This document shows positions 58,825 through 64,000 of a stretch of DNA of 64,000 bases, piece after piece (position 1 is the first letter of the stretch; every line of letters begins with the position of its first letter). The position numbers and the translations under genes were made by a program. This DNA comes from Dryocola sp031988645 (lineage in GTDB: Bacteria; Pseudomonadota; Gammaproteobacteria; Enterobacterales; Enterobacteriaceae): positions 1,860,001 to 1,924,000 of the forward strand of contig NZ_CP150452.1 of assembly GCF_051307045.1 (NCBI RefSeq), written 5' to 3'. A model generated the notes under the pieces. The model had not been told where the DNA came from. It saw only the letters and a program-made list of their open reading frames with translations, and searched no databases.

Positions 58825-60093
58825 TTATTGAATCTTAACGCGTAACAGATCGCTAAAGCGGGTGGTGTAGGCGGGAGAAAGCATCTGGCGTTTCATTTGC
58901 CAGCTTTTTTGCACGACCTGGCCGCCAAGCCAGATCCGGCCTTTTCCGCTCTGGTTGATGTAATCCATCACCGCCATCAGCTGGCTGCTGTTGGCGCGCG
59001 GCTGGTAGTCGTCAAAGAAGTCAGGCTGCGCGATCCCCTCGCTGTAAAAATCGCCGAGCATCACGCCGCATTTTTGAAACCTGTAGCCCTCTTTCCATAT
59101 CACATCCAGACAGCGGGTTGCGGCGGCTACAATATCGCGACTGTCCTGGGTTGGAATGGGGATATGAATGCCCGCCGTTTGGCCGTAGTAGCTTGCGCCG
59201 TGGCTATAGGGGCTGGTTTTAACGAATGCGCAAACGTGGCGGCAGTACTGATTCTCCCCGCGCAGTTTCTCTGCGGCGCGTGCGGCATGGTTGCAAATGG
59301 CTTCCCGTATCGGATCGTATTCGCTCACTTTGTCGGCAAAGGAGCGCGAACAGACGATCTGCTGTTTCGCAGACGCGGGCTCGTCTGACCCGAAGCAGGA
59401 TTCCCCGCGCAGCTCCCGCACGGTGCGTTCCAGCACCACGCTGAAGTGCTTTCTGATTAACGCGGTCGGGGCATCGGCAAGCTGCAGGGCCGTCTCAATG
59501 CCCATCCCTTTTAGCCTTTGCGAAAGCTTCCGCCCGATTCCCCATACGTTACCGACGTCTACCAGGTTCATCAGCCTGCGTTGCCGTGCGACGAGCGACA
59601 GATCGACCACGCCGCCGGTTTGCGTCCATTTTTTTGCCGCATAATTTGCAAGCTTGGCCAGGGTTTTTGTCGGCCCGATACCGACGCCGACCGTGAGGCC
59701 CGTCCACTGAAGAACCCTTGCTCTTACCTCGCGCCCGAAGGCTTCCAGATCCCGGCCGCGGTTAAGACCCTGAAGGTTAATGAAGGCTTCGTCGATGGAA
59801 TAGACCTCAACGGACGGCGCCATGGCTTCCAGAATCGTCATCACCCGCTGGGACATATCCGCATACAGGGCGTAATTGCTGCTGAAGATAACCACGTTAT
59901 TTTGTTCAAACAGGGCGCGCATTTTGAAATACGGAACGCCCATGGGGATGTTGAGCGCTTTTGCCTCGCTGTTTCTGGCGATCACGCAGCCGTCGTTGTT
60001 GCTCAGCACGACAATTGGGCGTCCTTTTAAATCAGGACGGAATACCGTCTCGACGCTTGCGTAGAACGAGTTCACATCGACCAGGGCAAACAT
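58825..60093 (-). CDS. umuC: DNA polymerase V catalytic subunit UmuC
   Basis: The 422-residue Y-family polymerase has the metal residues in FALVDVNSFYASVETVFRP and VYSIDEAFINLQG. A helix-hairpin-helix segment (VGNVWGIGRKLSQRLKGMG) and the little-finger domain follow. It carries out error-prone bypass with the UmuD' dimer. Its length equals E. coli UmuC. It follows umuD with no gap and is under a LexA box. Confidence 0.94.
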   Translation of the reverse strand: MFALVDVNSFYASVETVFRPDLKGRPIVVLSNNDGCVIARNSEAKALNIPMGVPYFKMRALFEQNNVVIFSSNYALYADMSQRVMTILEAMAPSVEVYSIDEAFINLQGLNRGRDLEAFGREVRARVLQWTGLTVGVGIGPTKTLAKLANYAAKKWTQTGGVVDLSLVARQRRLMNLVDVGNVWGIGRKLSQRLKGMGIETALQLADAPTALIRKHFSVVLERTVRELRGESCFGSDEPASAKQQIVCSRSFADKVSEYDPIREAICNHAARAAEKLRGENQYCRHVCAFVKTSPYSHGASYYGQTAGIHIPIPTQDSRDIVAAATRCLDVIWKEGYRFQKCGVMLGDFYSEGIAQPDFFDDYQPRANSSQLMAVMDYINQSGKGRIWLGGQVVQKSWQMKRQMLSPAYTTRFSDLLRVKIQ

Positions 60094-60458
60094 TACCGCA
60101 GGCCATTAATGCTGAAGGTCACCACGCCAAAAATCTCCAGCTCGTCGCCGCCTTCGCGCAGCACGACGGCGGGAAACGCCGGATTAAGCGCAAGCAGCTG
60201 AACGAAGGGGCGGGTGCACAGCCGTTTCACCTTGTACTCGCCGGCAAGGGACACGATGACGATATCGCCGTGTTGCGCTTGCAGGCTTCGGTCCACCACC
60301 AGCAGCGAGCCTTCGTAAATACCGGCGTCAACCATGGACATGCCCGTCGCCATGACAAAATAGGTTGCGGCAGGATGAGCGATGCAAAGCTCGTTGAGAT
60401 CGATGCCTTTCTCAATGTAATCCTGCGCGGTATTACCATATGAACCCATGCTGGCCAT
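60093..60458 (-). CDS. umuD: UmuD-like S24 peptidase without the N-terminal cleavage region
   Basis: At 121 residues this is about 18 shorter than E. coli UmuD (139). It starts MASMGSYGNTAQDYIEK, which aligns with the region just after the UmuD self-cleavage bond (Cys24-Gly25), so no cleavage site is present. The catalytic dyad is kept: Ser41 in TGMSMV and Lys78 in EYKVKRL. A TGA directly precedes the ATG in frame, and AAGGATGAC is a good ribosome site, so the start is firm. It therefore looks like a pre-made UmuD' partner for the UmuC encoded just after it. Confidence 0.87.
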   Translation of the reverse strand: MASMGSYGNTAQDYIEKGIDLNELCIAHPAATYFVMATGMSMVDAGIYEGSLLVVDRSLQAQHGDIVIVSLAGEYKVKRLCTRPFVQLLALNPAFPAVVLREGGDELEIFGVVTFSINGLR

Positions 60459-60543
60459 TTGTCATCCTTCACTGAACCGCGGGAGAATCGCAGGGCTTTC
60501 AACTTCTGCGCGAGAGTTGGGTTAAGCATGGATTCTCACAATT

Positions 60544-60563
60544 TACTGTGTTTATATACAGTA
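60544..60563. promoter_or_regulatory. LexA box of umuDC
   Basis: TACTGTGTTTATATACAGTA matches the LexA consensus with perfect TACTGT/ACAGTA arms. It lies 85 bases before the umuD start and 199 bases before the divergent DUF4186 start, and could affect both. Confidence 0.93.
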
Positions 60564-60762
60564 TCGTTGAACCCAGGAGGCGATCAAGCCGCTTGCGGGA
60601 AAATTCTTACAATTAGTTGAAAAGAATGAAAATATATCTGCAGTGCAGCAGTAACGTTTTATCAGGGGTCTGCGGATACGGGAAGAAAAGGGCAAATCGC
60701 ATATTGGTGACAATGTCACTTTTAGGCGCTCTGCTTGCTATGTGCGCAAAAGGGGGGAGAAT

Positions 60763-61161
60763 ATGTTTTCGTCTAAAACCAGCCAGAAGTGTCCTGTGAC
60801 CAATCTTGATCCTGTTTTCCAGCGCCTGGCGCGCTCCTCGTTTCGTATGCGTTTCCGCCTTGGCCCGAAGGAGCGGCAGTATTGCATCGATAAAGGCCCG
60901 GAAATTATTACCCGCCATGCGGAAGATTTTATCGCAAAAAGGCTTGCCCCCGCCGAGCCCAAAAACGACGGGAAACAAACGCCGATGCGCGGCCATCCGG
61001 TGTTTATCGCCCAGCACGCCACCGCCACCTGCTGTCGCGGCTGCCTTGCTAAGTGGCACAATATCCCGGCGGGAACGGCTCTTGGCGCCGAACAGCAGCA
61101 CTATGTGGTGGCGGTGATTTATCGGTGGCTAAGCGTGCAGATGACGGGCGCTGCGGGATAG
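60763..61161 (+). CDS. DUF4186 domain protein
   Basis: The 132-residue protein has the DUF4186 pattern: SFRMRFRLGPKERQYCIDKG, then DGKQTPMRGHPVFIAQHATA, then CCRGCLAKWHNIPAG. The clustered Cys and His residues suggest metal binding. ATG 60763 has GGGGAGAAT just upstream. Function is unknown. It diverges from umuDC across a LexA box. Confidence 0.82.
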   Translation: MFSSKTSQKCPVTNLDPVFQRLARSSFRMRFRLGPKERQYCIDKGPEIITRHAEDFIAKRLAPAEPKNDGKQTPMRGHPVFIAQHATATCCRGCLAKWHNIPAGTALGAEQQHYVVAVIYRWLSVQMTGAAG

Positions 61162-61185
61162 GCTTATCGCATCCAGGCGCTGCAG

Positions 61186-61215
61186 GGTGGATAAGCGTAT
61201 GCGCGCTTATCCACC
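61186..61215. repeat. REP-like hairpin between DUF4186 gene and pqqU
   Basis: GGTGGATAAGCG and CGCTTATCCACC form a 12-bp perfect stem around TATGCG. It resembles enterobacterial REP sequences and lies between two convergent stops, so it may also terminate both. Confidence 0.7.
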
Positions 61216-61231
61216 GCCACAACGGCTACGA

Positions 61232-63361
61232 CTACTGGAACGTATAGCTCAAATTCACGCCCACGCCGTAATTGCGGCCCGGAGCCGGCTCGAAGAAGCG
61301 GCCGTTGCCTTCGTTGACGATGACCGAACCGACATAGCTGCGGTCGAACAGGTTATCCACGCGTCCCCAGACGTCCAGCAGCCAGCTTTGCTGAATGCGC
61401 AATTTATAGCCGCTGTTCAGCGAGGCGACGGTATAGGTCGGCGCGGTTGCGTCGTTCGCGTCATCGGCCTGAATATCGCTCATGTAGCGCACGTCGGCTC
61501 CGGCATAGAAACCTTCCTCCGGCGCGTATTCCAGCGCGGCGTAGCCCATATTGCGGGCGATGCCCGGCATGCGGTTGCCTTTGCAGCTCTCTTCGCCGCA
61601 GGCGTTGGTGCGGTAGGTCGCATCCAGATAGGTCCACGCCATTTTCACGCGCCAGTCCCAGGCGAACTGCTGGTCGAGGGAAAGCTCAACGCCGCGACGA
61701 CGGGTTTCGCCGGCGTTTTTATAGGTCGTGCGTCCGCCGCTGCTCTGGTCGGTGACGATCTCGTCGTCGGTATCGGTCTGGAATACCGCGGCGGTGAACA
61801 GGCCGTTGCCGATGCGGGTTTTACTGCCCACTTCCACCGTGTCGCTGGTGGAAGGCTTCAGGCCGAAGTTCAGCCCGGACTGGCCGTTGTCGCGATAGGA
61901 AAGCTCGTTGATGGTCGGCGTTTCAAAGCCGCGTCCCGCCGAGGCGTAAAGGTTCCACGCGTCGGTTACCGCATACTTCAGCGAGGCGGCCGGCAGCCAC
62001 TTGTGATAGCTTGCTTCGCCGCTGTCATCGCCGTTCGTGCCGGCAATGTAGTAGTCGTTGGAGTCGAAGTAAACCGAGCTAAAGCGCACGCCCGCGTCCA
62101 GGCTAAGTTTGTCGGTAAACTGCCACGCGGTTTGCAGATAGGGATCGACGTTCCACATTAGGTTGCGTTCGTTGCGGCGAATGTCGCCTTTTTCGCCCAG
62201 CACGGTGGCGCCGTTTTCCACCACAAAGTTCTCATAGCCTTTGCGTTTTTCGGACATGGTTTCGTAGTCAAGACCCGTCGTGAAGCTGACCGGCACGGAG
62301 AGCAGATTGCCGCGGTGCGTCCAGCGGGAGTCGATGCCCTGGTAGTGGCGTGAAAGCTGGATCACGCCGCCCGGATGGGTCGGGCTAAGCTGTGGCCCGA
62401 CGGGGATCGACTGGTACTGCGTGGTTTCGCGCTCGCCGGCGTAAACCATCAGGCTCAGGTCGTCGCTGGCCGTAAGCTGGCGTTCATAATGCAGGCCCGC
62501 CTGGGTTTGCTTCGTGGTTTTACGCGTGTCGTACTGGTTCGCCCGCGGCGACTGGGTGGGGTTGTCGCGCCATTCATCTGCGGTTAATCCGCCGGGATCG
62601 TTGGCATCGATATCCACGCTGTTAAACAGGAAGGTCAGCTTGCTGGCGTCGTCGAGGCGCACGCCGAGTTTGGCGTTGCCGAGGTTTTTCTGGGCGCTGC
62701 TGTGGTCGCGATAGCCGTGCGTGGTAAAGCGCGAGGCGGAAACGGCATAATCCACGTCCCCGGCATGCGTGCCGTCGCCCGTAGCGCCCGTGGCTTTGAC
62801 GCTGTTGCGCCAGCTGCCGAAGCTGCCGTACCAGGTGCTTGCCTCAAGGGTCGGCGGCTGAGTGCCGGTCGTGGTGTTGACGTTTACCACGCCGCCGGAG
62901 GAGTTGCCGTATAAGGCCGAAAACGGACCGCGCAGCACTTCGATGCTTTCGACGCTGTTGATATCAATATTGGACGTTTGCCCCTGTCCGTCCGGCATGG
63001 TGGCGGGAATGCCGTCCACGTACATCCGCACGCCGCGCACGCCGTAGGTGGAGCGCGAGCCGAACCCACGCACCGACAGCTGTAAATCCTGCGCATAGTT
63101 CTGGCGGTTTTGCACCTGCAGCCCCGGCACGCTGTTGAGACTCTCGGAAAGGTTCACGCGCGGCGCGGCCTGGCGCATATCCTCACCGTCGATCGTGCTG
63201 ACGGCGGCCGGGGTATCCAGCTCTGATAGGCCGCCGGGCGTGGCCGTGACCACCATCGTCTGTTCATCAGATTTTGGCGTGTCCGCGGCGAAAACGGGCG
63301 CGGCCCATGGCGTCAGGGCAGGGATCAGTAAAAGGGGGAGCGTGGACTTTCCGTGTTGCGT
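61232..63361 (-). CDS. pqqU: TonB-dependent PQQ receptor PqqU (YncD)
   Basis: The outer membrane receptor matches E. coli YncD (PqqU), which imports pyrroloquinoline quinone. It has a signal peptide (to VFAADTP), a TonB-box-like EQTMVVTATP, a plug with NRQNYAQDLQLSVRGFGSRS, and a barrel ending GVGVNLSYTFQ. The first of three possible ATGs is at 63427; 63361 (MTQHGKS) or 63385 gives the most normal signal peptide. The mature part is about 685 residues. Confidence 0.92.
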   Translation of the reverse strand, partial: TQHGKSTLPLLLIPALTPWAAPVFAADTPKSDEQTMVVTATPGGLSELDTPAAVSTIDGEDMRQAAPRVNLSESLNSVPGLQVQNRQNYAQDLQLSVRGFGSRSTYGVRGVRMYVDGIPATMPDGQGQTSNIDINSVESIEVLRGPFSALYGNSSGGVVNVNTTTGTQPPTLEASTWYGSFGSWRNSVKATGATGDGTHAGDVDYAVSASRFTTHGYRDHSSAQKNLGNAKLGVRLDDASKLTFLFNSVDIDANDPGGLTADEWRDNPTQSPRANQYDTRKTTKQTQAGLHYERQLTASDDLSLMVYAGERETTQYQSIPVGPQLSPTHPGGVIQLSRHYQGIDSRWTHRGNLLSVPVSFTTGLDYETMSEKRKGYENFVVENGATVLGEKGDIRRNERNLMWNVDPYLQTAWQFTDKLSLDAGVRFSSVYFDSNDYYIAGTNGDDSGEASYHKWLPAASLKYAVTDAWNLYASAGRGFETPTINELSYRDNGQSGLNFGLKPSTSDTVEVGSKTRIGNGLFTAAVFQTDTDDEIVTDQSSGGRTTYKNAGETRRRGVELSLDQQFAWDWRVKMAWTYLDATYRTNACGEESCKGNRMPGIARNMGYAALEYAPEEGFYAGADVRYMSDIQADDANDATAPTYTVASLNSGYKLRIQQSWLLDVWGRVDNLFDRSYVGSVIVNEGNGRFFEPAPGRNYGVGVNLSYTFQ

Positions 63362-63427
63362 CATTTTCATCAGGGCAATTTTCATCAGGTGAGAAGGGCG
63401 AGCGTCCAGACGAACCATCTGGAACAT

Positions 63428-63607
63428 TTGCGCTATATGTTAATACTTATGTGTAAAGTTTGAAAACCGTAAAGGCACTTTACGTTAATGATAAGTGTTG
63501 GTGAAAGAACAACTAAGCGCAAGGAAGCGGGAGCGGGAGTTAGCTTGCTGCGACCTGCCGCCGGAGGAATTGGCTGGAGATTCAGGCCGTTTCGCAGCGG
63601 AGAAATT
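63428..63607 (+). other. Gap between idi and pqqU
   Basis: This 180-base stretch contains no gene I can support. An open frame from 63495 on the plus strand (starting MLVKEQLSARKRERELACCD) runs into the idi 3' end and resembles nothing I recognise. The pqqU promoter should lie at about 63428-63500. Confidence 0.4.
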
Positions 63608-64000
63608 TTACGGGGCCGTTTGCTTTATCAGCGCCGCTTTAATCAGCGGCCGTTGCAGCTGGGCGACCATCCACGGGCTATAGGCCGCGGGAATTGCGTT
63701 AACGCCGGCTAACACCTGCTCAACGGGCAGCCAGCTGAAGTCCATGACCTCGGTTTTATTCGGCAGCGGCCCGGAGGCGGCGCGGGCGAAAAAGACCGGA
63801 CAGTATTCATTTTCCACAATGCCGCTGGCGTCCGTAGCGCAGTAACGAAACGACTCGTCAACCAGCGTCGGCGTTTCGATGTTCATTCCCAGCTCGTAAT
63901 AGCAACGGCGTATTACGGCGTCGGGCAGGGCTTCGTCCGGCAGCGGGTGGCCGCAGGCCGAGTTGGTCCAGACGCCCGGCCAGGCGACTTTGCCAATGGC
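63608..64000 (-). CDS. idi: Isopentenyl-diphosphate delta-isomerase Idi, 3' part
   Basis: The window holds the last 130 codons. The Nudix-fold enzyme interconverts isopentenyl and dimethylallyl diphosphate. AWPGVWTNSACGHP carries the active-site cysteine, followed by the Nudix-like AVIRRCYYELG, GIVENEYCPVF (with metal-binding Glu) and WSPWMV-type end AYSPWMVAQLQ. The gene runs off the right edge, so its start is not visible. A 180-base gap separates it from pqqU. Confidence 0.9.
   Translation of the reverse strand, partial: AIGKVAWPGVWTNSACGHPLPDEALPDAVIRRCYYELGMNIETPTLVDESFRYCATDASGIVENEYCPVFFARAASGPLPNKTEVMDFSWLPVEQVLAGVNAIPAAYSPWMVAQLQRPLIKAALIKQTAP

Noticed and set aside
60227..60529. 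100-residue frame overlapping umuD as a full protein
   Set aside because: Only its first 20 or so codons resemble a known motif; the rest is the shifted frame of umuD.
63495..63683. Possible small gene on the plus strand between pqqU and idi
   Set aside because: It overlaps the idi 3' end, resembles nothing known to me, and has no good ribosome site.

Overview
The window is a G+C-rich chromosomal segment from a member of the Enterobacteriaceae (Enterobacter/Kosakonia/Klebsiella/Cedecea-like; the genus cannot be fixed from the sequence alone). Its backbone is collinear in blocks with Escherichia coli: btuC-btuE-btuD-nlpC, ydiV-selO, hemP(ydiE)-aroH-ppsR-ppsA, then btuR-yciK-sohB-yciN-topA-cysB-ymiA-yciX-ymiC-acnA, and ribA-pgpB-lapA-lapB-pyrF-yciH-osmB-yciT-yciZ. 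It begins inside the 3' end of btuC and ends inside idi. I saw no tRNA, rRNA, insertion sequence, integrase or CRISPR array.

Layout. 1-3 kb: btuC is parted from btuE by a foreign-looking 2.8 kb block holding a TetR-MFS pair and a MarR-DUF2798 pair. A second, silently diverged copy of the btuC 3' end lies at its far edge. 3-8.4 kb: btuE, btuD, nlpC, an orphan LacI-type regulator, ydiV, selO. 8.4-14.3 kb: a hemP-hmuRSTUV haem uptake operon behind a Fur box. 14.4-19.2 kb: aroH (with a trp operator), ppsR, and ppsA (with a Cra site). 19.2-23.1 kb: a periplasmic siderophore esterase diverging from a siderophore receptor. 23.3-27.1 kb: a GPH sugar symporter and a GH3 glycosidase. 27.2-38.1 kb: the btuR to acnA backbone with three small-protein genes. 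38.2-42.7 kb: an accessory group with a DipZ-like membrane oxidoreductase, a two-component system and an exported alpha/beta hydrolase. 42.8-47.7 kb: the ribA to osmB backbone. 47.9-53.1 kb: yciT and yciZ, with a glycyl-radical enzyme, its activase and fructose-6-phosphate aldolase set between them. 53.2-58.6 kb: the periplasmic aldehyde oxidoreductase paoABC with two molybdenum-cofactor maturation genes. 58.8-61.2 kb: a LexA-controlled umuDC whose UmuD lacks the self-cleavage region, next to a DUF4186 gene. 61.2-64 kb: the PQQ receptor gene pqqU (yncD) and the end of idi.

The main global oddity is that twelve genes, including topA, pyrF, acnA and ppsA, are broken by one (once, two) extra bases. 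Every one of these lies in or directly against a GGCC tetranucleotide. Removing the extra base restores full-length proteins, usually of exactly the E. coli length. I therefore read these genes as intact and the breaks as a systematic consensus error, perhaps caused by modified GGCC sites. A thirteenth break, in the response regulator, is a missing base outside GGCC and may differ in nature.

Much of the segment concerns iron, haem and redox-cofactor uptake (hmu, the esterase/receptor pair, pqqU, pao, btu), with Fur, LexA, TrpR and Cra sites where the known biology predicts them.
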